NCBI GenBank assembly: GCA_949358305.1
Contig: OX442318.1
Coordinates: forward strand, 9,840,517-9,904,516
Source: Strigamia acuminata
Taxonomy: Eukaryota; Arthropoda; Chilopoda; Geophilomorpha; Linotaeniidae
Direction of reading: 5' to 3'
Length of the DNA stretch: 64,000 bases
The notes under the pieces were generated by a model. The model did no database searches and was not told the origin of the DNA. It saw only the letters and a list, made by a program, of their open reading frames with translations. Below are positions 35,651 through 45,900 of the stretch, one piece after another; the first letter of the stretch is position 1, and each line of letters starts with the position of its first letter. The position numbers and the translations under genes were made by a program.

Positions 35651-36824
35651 TGCTAAGAAACTCTCATGAGTTCCCACAAAAATTTAATAAATTTGCAAAA
35701 ATTCATCAAGAGCTCTCAGAATTTATTTAGAATTTATTCAGAACTTTTTATTTATTTATTTTATTTTATTTATTTCGAATTTAATGGATTTCCGAGAATT
35801 TATTGCAATTACAAGAAATGCAATACAGTTACAGACAATTCCACAATCCCACTAAAATCAAACATCCAAATGTCATCTTCCCAGAACCAAAATTCTCACC
35901 ATCACAACATAATGATTTATGATTAAAGAAATGAAGGCATCATAGTCTCAACCCCAATTTCCACTAAGTGCAAATAAATTACATAAACATCGAACTGCAA
36001 ATTAAATAAAGAAAAAAATAAAACATTTGAAAATTTATGATTGAAATTGCTTCCACCAACCAACATCCATCAATTCCTATTTTTTACAGTCACTTGATAT
36101 TGGTCAATAAAAAAAGGCCCAACCGCTCACATCAAAACCACTTCAACTTGTCGTTTCTCCGAGATTTAAGTTTAAATTTTTAAAACTACCAGAACCCACG
36201 TCCCAAAGAAAACTCAAGTAATCGCTCAAATAACTTTCAGTTTCCAATATTTCAATGTTCCAATTCAATAAGTAAAACACGAAACTTAATCCGAACCGTA
36301 AAATCATTACAAATGCATAAATGCATCTTCCATCTCACATTCGTTGCCGCATCAAATGTGTACTTTACACCGATATGCTAAACCAGTCATGCCGTTGTAA
36401 CTCCCAATTTATGCCTTTCACCTCATTCTCTCGCCTTTTATCTCTCCAGATAAACAAGTCAACCGGTTGCCACTTGTCTAATAAATATATATTTTTACTC
36501 ACTCCTCTTTCTCCTTTCTTTCCACTAAGAGCCAGATGAAAAATGAATAAAACAAACATGTTTTTCGCAAAAATTTTCCCTTCTTCCCTAGTGGCTCTTC
36601 GCATTAAGCTTATTAAACTTTAAAGCAAATGTAAAGTAAACAACTCAGTAGCAAATGCTGGAAAAAATTGCAATTTTTCTTTTATACTTTTATTTTGTAA
36701 ATTTTGTAAATAGGTTAATATGACCTTTTAGTTTTTTTTTTTTTTAATTTTGTAGATGTTGATGTTGTTTTGGTTTTTCCCAACCAAACACGGCTTAATT
36801 AGAGCATCGTCACTAGCAAATGTA

Positions 36825-36940
36825 TGAATGCTGATGTGTTTTCATCTAGTTAGAATAAATGTGTAAAGGAGCGAATTCAATGATGAGCGGCCATTGCAAA
36901 GATATGCAAATCTCTAGTGTTTAATATTCAAAACAAGCAG
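36825..36940 (+). repeat. 110-bp duplicated segment, copy 2
   Basis: Pairs with 25535-25645 (same orientation, no terminal repeats). Confidence 0.6.
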
Positions 36941-37021
36941 GTGCTGCTGCAGATGCAGCGTCACAAAAAGTGATACAGGTGTAAGCAATAGAAAAAGGCA
37001 AATATGCGAAATGGAGAAAAA

Positions 37022-37304
37022 GCAATAGGTGCGTTAAATCTGGGGTAAAGAAGTAACTTCACTATTCCTTCCTTTCCTTAAAGTCACTTTTCATTGAATG
37101 CACTACTTACTTAGCACCAGACTTCGCATGTACAGTAAGTGACTTCTAAAAGGTGGAAAAAGAACTTTCCAGTTACTTTCCTGAAAGTCACTTACGTGAC
37201 TTTACGTTGTCAAAATGTGACGTAATTATCGTCACTTCCACCCTCTGAAAGGCAGTTAAGGCAGTTAAGTGACTTTCTACAAGCAGATTGAACGCACCTA
37301 TTGT
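37022..37304. mobile_element. MITE with CAATAGGTGCGTTNAATCTG ends
   Basis: Inverted ends of about 20 bp at 37022-37042 and 37284-37304 with one mismatch. The interior has inverted AAGTCACTT motifs. Class not assigned. Confidence 0.65.
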
Positions 37305-37784
37305 TTTTAACTCTCGCAGCCCCAACCTAAAAAAAATCCCTTACTCTCCCAACCCGGGTCATTTTTTACCCCAAGCCGAAAAAATTTTTCCACAAATGAG
37401 TGAAAATGATTTTATTTTCTGAATATTTCATGTTTATGAAGAAATTTCAGCAATTCGGTATTTGTCAAAAGAGAGCGACAAAAATAATTGACATTGCATT
37501 CAAAAGTAGTGAGTAAACAAAGGAATTTTGTAAAATTTTTTTTTTGCGATTTTTAAATCTATTATTTTTTTTATTGTTTGTTATGATGTTAAATGAAAAT
37601 ACATGAAATTTCAGAATGAAAATCCCAATAGTTTTCTAGAAAAAAAATAAAAAGACTTTTGGAGGTCAAAATTGACCCTAGGTTGGGGTGGGGAAGGTTA
37701 AATTGTAAATGTGTATTTTTGTTTCATTTGTTTGTTTCATATAATAATCATCCACTACATAGCGATGAAACTTTAATTTCTGTG

Positions 37785-37895
37785 CTTCCCAGCAATACAG
37801 TGGCACTTCCCTCCAATACTTCCGTGATAGTAACATTTCTAGGATGAGTGCTTCCCAGCAATACTCCTTTGATAGTAACATTTCTAGGATGTGTA
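37785..37895 (+). repeat. Two-copy tandem duplication (about 55 bp)
   Basis: GTGCTTCCCAGCAATAC...GATAGTAACATTTCTAGGATG appears twice in succession, with extra bases in the first copy. Confidence 0.6.
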
Positions 37896-38045
37896 TTGGA
37901 AATTTCAACTTTATTAGGGAAATCAGCAATGAGCTACAACTTTCTAATGAACATTTTTTCCATGTCTTTAGTGGTTAAAACTTGGAAAATAATTTTTTCA
38001 TATTTTTCATTCAATCATTGACAATTCTAACAATTCCTATATGAA

Positions 38046-39693
38046 TTGTATTCCGTATTACCCCGCTTTAACCTTCAGAGACACAAGGTTTAAAGACGAC
38101 ACTTTGGTTCTCAGTCTTCCTATTTGGGTGCACAGAAATTAAATCTAGTAGGACTGAAGCAAAAGCGCTGCAGTGTGCTTATTGAAATTGCCACACATGG
38201 CACTGTTATTGTGACGACACACACCATATATGCCACACACCATCTGGTGTTAAAACTTGAAAGTACTGACAATAATACGAAGTAGAACAAGGGGTAAAAC
38301 TGTATTTTTTTTCTATAATTATGTTATATAGTTATGTCCGAACGGCCGATCGCCCGCCCAAACGTCCGACGGTCGTTCCGGACGAGTGTTCGGCTATCCC
38401 TTTGTCCGCCCGAACGCCCGACGGTCGGTCCGGACGAGTGTTCGGCTGTCCCTTTGTCCGCCCGAACGCCCGACGGTCGGTCCGGACGAGTGTTCGGTTG
38501 TCCGTTCACCCGCCGAAACGCCAGAACGCTTGTCTGTTCGCCCGCCCAAACGCCCGTACGCTCGCCCGTTCGCCTGCCCAAACGCCCAAACACTCGTCCA
38601 CCCGAACTCGCCTGCCCAAACGCCCAAACACTCGTCCGCCCGAACTCGCCTGCCCAAACGCCCAAACACTCGTCCGCCCGAATGCTCGCCCGTTCGCCTG
38701 CCCAAACGCCCAAACACTCGTCCGCCCGAACTCGCCTGCCCAAACGCCCAAACACTCGTCCGTCCGGACGAGTGTTCGGCTGTTCGTTACTTTTATTACG
38801 TAGCCATTACATTCTGATGTGGCCCTACCCAAAAATGCTCAACGTATAAGGAGCATTCCATATTGAAAAATCATAAAAAAATGGATGTATAATTTTAAAA
38901 AATAATATTAAATACTTTATTAATTATCCAGTCGATGATACAGATACACAATTATTCGTTTTTTTATAGGAAAATCCAAAAAACATACATTTTCCTGTTG
39001 TTTACATGCATCCTTGTACACCAACATGGCCGCCAACCCGCCAACCCTTACCCACAATGCAACGCAAAGTCACGTGCTGAACATACCCTATCAGAATCTG
39101 CATGTCTGAGATTCGAATCTTTCATAGGATTCGGATGGGATTCGGCTGGAATTCGGAAAGATTTAGAAAATTATTTTAATAAAAAAATCGAAAATCTTTT
39201 AGCTTTTGTCCAATTTTCGGCAAAATTCAAAATTTTTACAAAATATAAAGATTCGGGAATTCGGAAATTCGGAAAGATTCATAACGGGATTCGGAACCCT
39301 ATGTCAGAGACTCGATTGAATGTCGTAAACCCCGAAGTAGAAGCACTTTGGCAAAATTGAGAGAAGCCAACTTAAAGTTATCCTGGGCTGTCTAAGGGGC
39401 AGAAATTTAAATGTTGAATAAGTAAAGGAATAATGCACAAAACTTCAAAATATTTTATCCGGACAAACTTTAAAATTGTTCAAACAAAGTGAGAAAAAAA
39501 TTTTTCCCACTCAAGAAGACAGTTGCACCCAAATAGATAAGCTGTTGCACCTTGAAGGGTTAAACGGCATGCCGCTATAAATGAGATTACCAACTTTTGG
39601 ATATTTCACTTACGAATGCTGTTAAAATGCTGTTAAAAACCGAATTTACTGGCAGTCGTGCTAAGCGGCATGCCGCTTAAAGCGAGGTAATAC
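38046..39693. mobile_element. Possible long member of the GGCATGCC MITE family
   Basis: Left CCGTATTACCCCGCTTTAAC and right the inverse of CTGTATTACCTCGCTTTAAG form imperfect inverted ends about 1.65 kb apart, enclosing the GC-rich array and AT-rich DNA. They may be two separate remnants. Confidence 0.35.
38337..38783 (+). repeat. GC-rich tandem array (about 53-bp then 38-bp units)
   Basis: Left sub-array based on CGCCCGACGGTCGGTCCGGA; right sub-array of a 38-bp unit CTCGCCTGCCCAAACGCCCA plus AACACTCGTCCGCCCGAA. It is a sharp GC island in AT-rich DNA. Several frames on both strands are open only because the units lack stop codons; I do not call a gene. Confidence 0.85.
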
Positions 39694-39777
39694 AGTAAAA
39701 TTAATTTTAAAATTAGTAAATTACGGTACTTTTGTATCATTGTTAATAAAATAATCTGTTCAGAAAATAATTTATTT

Positions 39778-40767
39778 TGTCACGGCCCGGCATTAACGCG
39801 TAATGTAATCCTGTTAAATTGTTGTGTTTGTGCGCGTTTTCCGTGTGTTCCTAACCATTGTTTTGTTTAAACTCCTAATAAATCCTTAAATCTAATATTT
39901 GAGTTTTCCTACCTTTTCACCTCATTTTGTATTCATTTTCATCCCTTGACTCAGTCTGGAGTGGCTCAATTCAGCCACATCAGACCGGTCTAAGTTGTGT
40001 ATTTCCCACTGTTACCCCTCTTGATTTCATTTAGTTTATCCATCCTAATTTAAATGTTTGAGTCACACGCGCTTAGTCATCGTGATAATTATTCACGTAC
40101 GCGTCTGATTGGCTCTCTCATTGGCTTTACCTTTAATTCTGTATTGGATCTGGCCCAAGTTCACTTCAGAGCTGTTTCAAGCCAGATTCAATCAGAAGGT
40201 ACAAGACCATGAGCTTGGTAAGAGCCTTAATTGGCCGGAGCATTTGGCATCCTTTCTCCTGTGTTTGCTCACAGTATTGACTCCATGCCATTGATTTACG
40301 CATGTTGAGGATGTTCATTGTCAGATCGCGTGTTTAATTCCGCGTGTCATCTTCGAATTCCTTTCCTCTCGTTGACCTTTCGTTATTGTGTTTTATATGC
40401 CGCTGATACACGCCGAAGGATTAGAAATTGGATTCAAGTTGGCCATGAGTCGTTATTTTGTCTTTTGTGCGCGGTTAGTGCGCGATTACTCGGTTTGGTC
40501 GCTCCGCCATTAGGGGCCCCAACCAAACTTAGTATAGGCCACGCTAGCGTTGTTAAGTCCGCGCGTGTGCATCATTCTCTTCCATTTTATAATTCCAACA
40601 GACCCGGCTTAAATTTGTATAATGATCGAGTAAGAGGACAAGCTTGCCGCCACCCTTCAGGCTGCTTGTCGTTGCCCGGGCTCTTATTCGAGACCAGGCT
40701 CTCCTAGAATCGTACTGGCGCGTCTTTCAAGCGCGGTTTAAAATATCCAAACAACCAGTTCATGATA
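39778..40767 (+). repeat. Gypsy 5' LTR (990 bp)
   Basis: Starts TGTCACGGCC and ends CATGATA, not the usual CA. Contains AATAAA at 39877-39882 and a consensus donor TTG|GTAAGA at 40218. It carries 61- and 129-codon open stretches, with no domain, also present in the other LTR. Confidence 0.93.
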
Positions 40768-40769
40768 CG

Positions 40770-40787
40770 TGGTGCCGAAACCCGGGA
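40770..40787 (+). other. Gypsy primer binding site (tRNA-Phe)
   Basis: TGGTGCCGAAACCCGGGA lies 2 nt after the LTR. It is the complement of a tRNA 3' end reading CCCGGGTTTCGGCA plus CCA, which fits eukaryotic tRNA-Phe (acceptor GCCGAAA). Confidence 0.8.
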
Positions 40788-40977
40788 CCTGTTGGAATTT
40801 TTCAGTCTAACGCATATAAACTGTTGCTAGTTAAAGAGCATTCAGTGGCGTTTAATAAGAGACTATTTGCCGAGAGGAAGGTTTCGAAGTTACTAATATT
40901 CATAGTAATTGCGTGTTGTTTAAATACGACGCGTATCATTTGCAGTGAGCTGCTATTACCCTTATTATCTCGTGAAC

Positions 40978-42966
40978 ATGGCGAATAAGGAAAAAACTCC
41001 CGAGAAAAAGAGAGGGATGTTTGCCGACCTCATAGATCGCTGGGATCCTGTGCGTTTACGCGAGGAGAGACAGCGACGTGAGGAAGCAGAGCGAATGCGC
41101 GGCCTAAGACCGGGCGCTCTTCGTGGAATGCTAGAGGAAATACCAACAGATTCCACTGACCAGCTTAGCTCTATGGAAAGAGATATAAACCCCACTTTGG
41201 AGGGGCCGATAAGCGTGCATACTGTGACTCCGGCCAGCGCTATAGCTGAGTTGGAAGAACCAGCGCGTTTGCAAAACATTGCTTCGGCTCCAACAAGAAA
41301 TGAATCAGAAGCGCCACTAGAGGTGCCTGGTTTGGGGGCTTATCTCCATGATATGGAGGTGGCAATTTCCGCAAGACTGGATCGGGCCATAAATGCACAA
41401 TTGCATGGTTGGGCCGAGGATACGGTCGAACGTGTAAGGAAAGTGGTGGAGGACTGTGCTGCTCGGCAACCGCCGTTGGCGGCTGGAATTCCATTAATTC
41501 CGCCGCCACAGGAACCTCATATCCTCCTGGGCGTGTCGGGGCGGACGGTTCCCCAAATTATACCTCGCTCCACTGGAGACGCGTCTGTAATTCTAACGCC
41601 AAGTGAGATAATATTGGGTGGGGCCCGTGCAGCACCCGCTGTGCAGGGGAGAATCCATGTGCAGTCTCGTGAAGTGGATCCAGCCGTTGTCCAAGTCAAC
41701 AGCGAAATAATGCGATCAATAATTCGCAGTAAGGCATCGGTAATGGGTGCACCGCCATCCATACCGTTGAGCCAGCTAGAAAGAGAGAGAAACTCTCAAA
41801 GTGGGCAGCGGCTAAGGCCTAATGTTCCGCTTCAAACTGGTGCTGTTTCACAAATACCTGTATTTCAACAGACAGGGCAATTACCGCAACAGCAATGGCG
41901 GCAGCAACCACAACAGTTTGCCCGAACTTCCGGTATGAGGATGGGGAAGTTACCGGAGTTCGATGTTGGCAAGGGCGCCTATAACGCAGTGGATTTGTTT
42001 CTCACTCAACTGCGAGCCCATTTCTTTACTTCGGGAATGGCGGAGTCGGTGTATCTTGAGTATTATGTGCCTCAAGCTTTAAAAGGCGAGGCTCTGGACT
42101 GGTACATTGATTTGCTTCCGAAGCCTGAGTTTTGGGATGAGTTCGCGCATTTGTTTAAAGATGCGTTCTCTCTTACCGTCGCTGAAGCTACTGTCAATTT
42201 GGCGGAAAAGCGACAGGCGATGGGGGAGCCAACTGCAAAATTCTTGCGCGAGACGAACCGCTTCCTACAGAAAACAGGGATAGTAGGGGACAGCCAGAAA
42301 TGGGATATAGCCCAGAGACGACTGCAACCTGACGTTGCGGAAATCATGCGTCAAATGGGCGTGTTAACCTTGTCGCAAGCCATTGTTAGGGGACAGCAAG
42401 CAGATAGCGAGCTGCAACTACGATCTCTCCATAAAAGAGATTTCGACCTGCACGGGGTTAAGCGAGGCCAAATGCCGGTTCCCCAGCATGCAGCTCAGAC
42501 TAAGCAAGAAGCCGCCGTGAAGAAACCGGTTGAGATGGTTAAGAACTCGACTCGACATTTTTTCACGCGCAATAAGGTTGCGGCCGTGATGGAAGTCTTG
42601 GGTGAACTAGAGGAAGGTGGCATGTTTGATGATGACAATCAAAGCGTAATGGCACAGACAGTCCGTAGTATTATGGCTGCAAAATCTGCGCCCCCTGTTG
42701 AGACTAAGCCACCGGTAGAGACTGGAGAACCTCATGTCTGCAGTCAAAACTACTCTTTTGCTCTGGACTCCGGCCCGCCGAAAGACATTAAATTGCCACC
42801 CGGAGCGGAGTGGGCTAAAAACAGGCGTGAACGCTGGTATATGCGCGACATTAAATTGAACGCTCCACTATGCCCGCACTGTTATAAACCCTGGGTCGTT
42901 CCGGGAAACGACAGAGGGCCCCCACTGAAGTCCGACGCCAAAGTGGTGGACCCAAAGAAGAAGTAG
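40978..42966 (+). CDS. gag: Gypsy Gag (662 aa)
   Basis: I take the ATG at 40978 (MANKEKTPEKKRG); an upstream GTG in frame is unlikely to be used. The charged N-terminal third (KKRGMFADLIDRWD, an Arg/Glu-rich helix) is followed by a Gln-rich linker. The capsid-like core is at about residues 320-490: LPEFDVGKGAYNAVDLFL, ALKGEALDWYIDLL and LFKDAFSL match the Ty3/gypsy Gag pattern. There is no CCHC knuckle; only a CPHC pair near the C-terminus (APLCPHCYKPW). The end of gag overlaps pol, and a frameshift signal lies at 42903-42953. Gag forms the particle and packages the RNA. Confidence 0.88.
   Translation: MANKEKTPEKKRGMFADLIDRWDPVRLREERQRREEAERMRGLRPGALRGMLEEIPTDSTDQLSSMERDINPTLEGPISVHTVTPASAIAELEEPARLQNIASAPTRNESEAPLEVPGLGAYLHDMEVAISARLDRAINAQLHGWAEDTVERVRKVVEDCAARQPPLAAGIPLIPPPQEPHILLGVSGRTVPQIIPRSTGDASVILTPSEIILGGARAAPAVQGRIHVQSREVDPAVVQVNSEIMRSIIRSKASVMGAPPSIPLSQLERERNSQSGQRLRPNVPLQTGAVSQIPVFQQTGQLPQQQWRQQPQQFARTSGMRMGKLPEFDVGKGAYNAVDLFLTQLRAHFFTSGMAESVYLEYYVPQALKGEALDWYIDLLPKPEFWDEFAHLFKDAFSLTVAEATVNLAEKRQAMGEPTAKFLRETNRFLQKTGIVGDSQKWDIAQRRLQPDVAEIMRQMGVLTLSQAIVRGQQADSELQLRSLHKRDFDLHGVKRGQMPVPQHAAQTKQEAAVKKPVEMVKNSTRHFFTRNKVAAVMEVLGELEEGGMFDDDNQSVMAQTVRSIMAAKSAPPVETKPPVETGEPHVCSQNYSFALDSGPPKDIKLPPGAEWAKNRRERWYMRDIKLNAPLCPHCYKPWVVPGNDRGPPLKSDAKVVDPKKK
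42903..42953 (+). promoter_or_regulatory. Programmed -1 ribosomal frameshift signal (gag-pol)
   Basis: GGGAAAC at 42903-42909 sits in the right gag register (G GGA AAC). A 6-nt spacer precedes a stem: 42916-42925 pairs with 42943-42953 (nine pairs, one C-A mismatch, one bulged T, 17-nt loop). After slippage the ribosome enters the pol frame, which is open from there to 47696. Slippery site, spacing and stem all fit a canonical -1 signal. Confidence 0.8.
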
Positions 42967-45900
42967 GTTTAACACCTAAAGCTGTGTCGGAACCACCGGA
43001 AGTGAAGCGCGTGTTGCCACCAAAATCTGTGTTGACCGCGCCGAATACTGACCCAATACTTCCGAAGTTGACTTCATTCGTGATGATTTCTCCTAAAGAG
43101 AAAGATGTGTCCGAGGAGCCAAAAATTGAGATCGGGATTGGAGAAAGAGTACGACGTGATTCCCAATATGTGAAGATCGTCTGGAATGACATCCAATTTA
43201 TTGCGCAATTTGACTCTGGTGCTCAGACCTGCATCATGGCGCAAGACCTGTATGAGAAGCTGCATGAGAAGATGGGGGTGGAAATGGTTGTGCTGCACGA
43301 GACCATTCGCGTTGCCAATAATCAATTAGTTGAGGTTTTAGGTAGCGTAGAAATAACCGTGCGTGCACCTCAAACTCTGATCTCTTTTGTGTGCTTGGTA
43401 ATAGAGGACTCATCAGCGGACTTGCTGCTCGGACGAGATTTCTGTCGAGCGGTTGGGTTATGTACGGACCATGGACTTAATTGCTGGTTCATAAGAGGTT
43501 CGGAGGAACGGCGTAGTTTCATGACTATGAGACAGGCGCTGGCCTCCGACCCAGTACTTTTGTTGCCACTAATCCCCGCCGCCCCTAAGATGGCAGTTCC
43601 TGCCCCGATTAGTGATGTAAATTGTGTTTTGTTGAATCATTGCACATTGCCCGCCGAAACTTTTGAGTTACCGCATGACGATGCGCCATTCAGAGTTAAG
43701 GTGGTGGTTTCGCGTAAGACCGCGGAAAATAGGAGTTGGACATTTCTTTGGTCACCTCCGCGACGCGAAAAGTCGCGCAGAACTAAATTCCGCGATACGA
43801 CACGTGTCTACCGGAGGCCCATGTGTTTTAGCCAGTTCCGACGTTCTAAACGGGTGCGCAGGGCTCGGAAGAGATTGTCGCAGTCTGCGGAGTCGTCCGT
43901 TCCGTCAGTTCCTCCCGATTCAGTTATTTCGGATGTGGAAGGGAAAGTTGGTTCCACTGGTGGACAGTTTTCTCCTACGACCAATTTTGTTGAATATCTG
44001 CCTTGTCCCGATCCGACTAAGTTGGACTGGATTTATGGGCAGTTATCAAATCAACTATCACCAAAACGCATCACTCATTTGATTGATGCGTTAAAACCCG
44101 TTTCAAACATCTTCAGAGAAGAAATTGGGTTGTGCAATAACACTCTTTTTGAGGTTGATCTTAAACCTGACTTTAGGCCAATACACGTGCCTGTTAGGCC
44201 GGTAAACCCAGCCAAGAAAGCTATAATTGATCAGTACATCGATCAAAAGCTGGCGCAGGGAATTATTCGTCGCTCGAAGAGTGATTGTGCCGTGGCCCCT
44301 GTCGTTGTCCCCAAGAAGGATGGCAGATGGAGGTGCGCCATGGACTTTCGCCCTATTAACGCGCAGACGATGCCTGACGTGTATCCCCTCCCAGATATTG
44401 ATAACATCTTTTCATATTTGGGCGGGGCTAAGTGGTTTTCCATAATAGATGGACGTGAAGCGTTTCATCAGATCGGCGTTAGGCCGGGAGATGAACGTTT
44501 TCTCGCTTTTATCACGCATCGCGGACTCTACGAGTATGTCCGCATGCCCTTTGGACCAATAAATGGCCCCGCAACACTGCAACGCGCTATGAATCTTACG
44601 CTTGCGGAATTTTTGTACAAATGCGTCTTTGTTTACATCGACGACATTATTGTCTTTAGTAAAACATTTGAAGAACATGTTGAACATCTGAAGCAAGTTT
44701 TGACACTTCTTGACGCGGCAGGATTCACGATGAATGCCGGCAAGACAGAGTTGTGTAAGCGTAGCCTTGAAGTATTGGGTCATATTGTTGAAGAAGGAAA
44801 GATTCGTCCTAATCCGAAAAAGACCAGCGCGATCCAATTATTTCCCGCGCCAACTAATGTAAAAGAGTTGCAGCGCTTTAAGGGCATGATTGGGTACTAT
44901 TCTTCGTTTTTTCCGGGGTACTCGAAGACTTGCGAAGTTTTCAGGCCCTTGATGAAGAAGAACGCGCCATGGAATTGGACGGATGGCTGTCAAGCAGCGT
45001 TCGAGTATCTGCGGGACCATGTTGCAACATCAACTTTGCAGCGGAGGTTTCCTGACTGGACGAAGCCGTATATTCTGCAGACAGACGCGAGCTACTCAGG
45101 CTTGGGTGCTGCGTTGATGCAATTGGATAATAACGGCATTCGTGTGCCAATTGCATTTGCTTCGCGCGCTTTAAATAGTGCGGAAAAGAATTATAATGTA
45201 ACGGAGATCGAGTGTCTAGCTGCTGTTTGGGCAGTTAAGCGTTTCCGCAGTTACTTAGAACTTATGGATTTTTACCTTGAGAGCGATCACAAGTGTTTAA
45301 AATGGCTTTTTGCTCAGCGCGAACCAAAGGGCAGATTGGCTCGATGGATTCTGTCGATGTCAGACTTTCGGTTTACATTTCTGCATTGTAGTGGCACCAG
45401 CAATCGTGTCGCTGATGCGTTGAGCAGAGCTCCTGTAGATCCGGCCATTGAAATTGGCGATGATGATTGTCCACTTGTTGATGATGCGACATATTGTGCG
45501 TTCTTTGACGATTTCGCAAGTTGGCCGACCATTGAAATGGTGGAGCTCGACGAGCATTTCGTGCCAAAACCATCTGGCTCAAAGATCGTTAATGTGGTCA
45601 AACTTCGTAAGAAGTTGCGTATTCTTCAAAAGAAGCGCGAGTTTGAGGAGTTGGAACCGCTTGAGTTGTTTGGGGATTCTGACACCCGACTCCCCAAACC
45701 CCCCGGCCCCTCAAGGGGGGGTAGTGTGCCGGCCGACATGGAAAATGCCGTGTTCGGTGCACACCAGCTCTCCGGTGTAATTACGCCTCCAGCTGCCTTG
45801 CTACCAAAAAGGTGTGTTGGGAGGCCAAGAAAGGTCATAGTGGCTCCTACTGATCCTGTACCAAAAAGGAAAAGAGGGCGACCACCAAAACCCAAACGTA

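Noticed and set aside
38324-38849. Long overlapping open frames on both strands in the GC-rich array, Arg/Pro-rich
   Set aside because: They arise because the tandem units lack stop codons in several frames at once; no domain and no splice or start context.
40318-40707. 129-codon frame in the gypsy LTR, repeated identically at 51926-52315
   Set aside because: It lies in both LTRs, has no ATG-based context or domain, and its identity merely reflects the LTR duplication.
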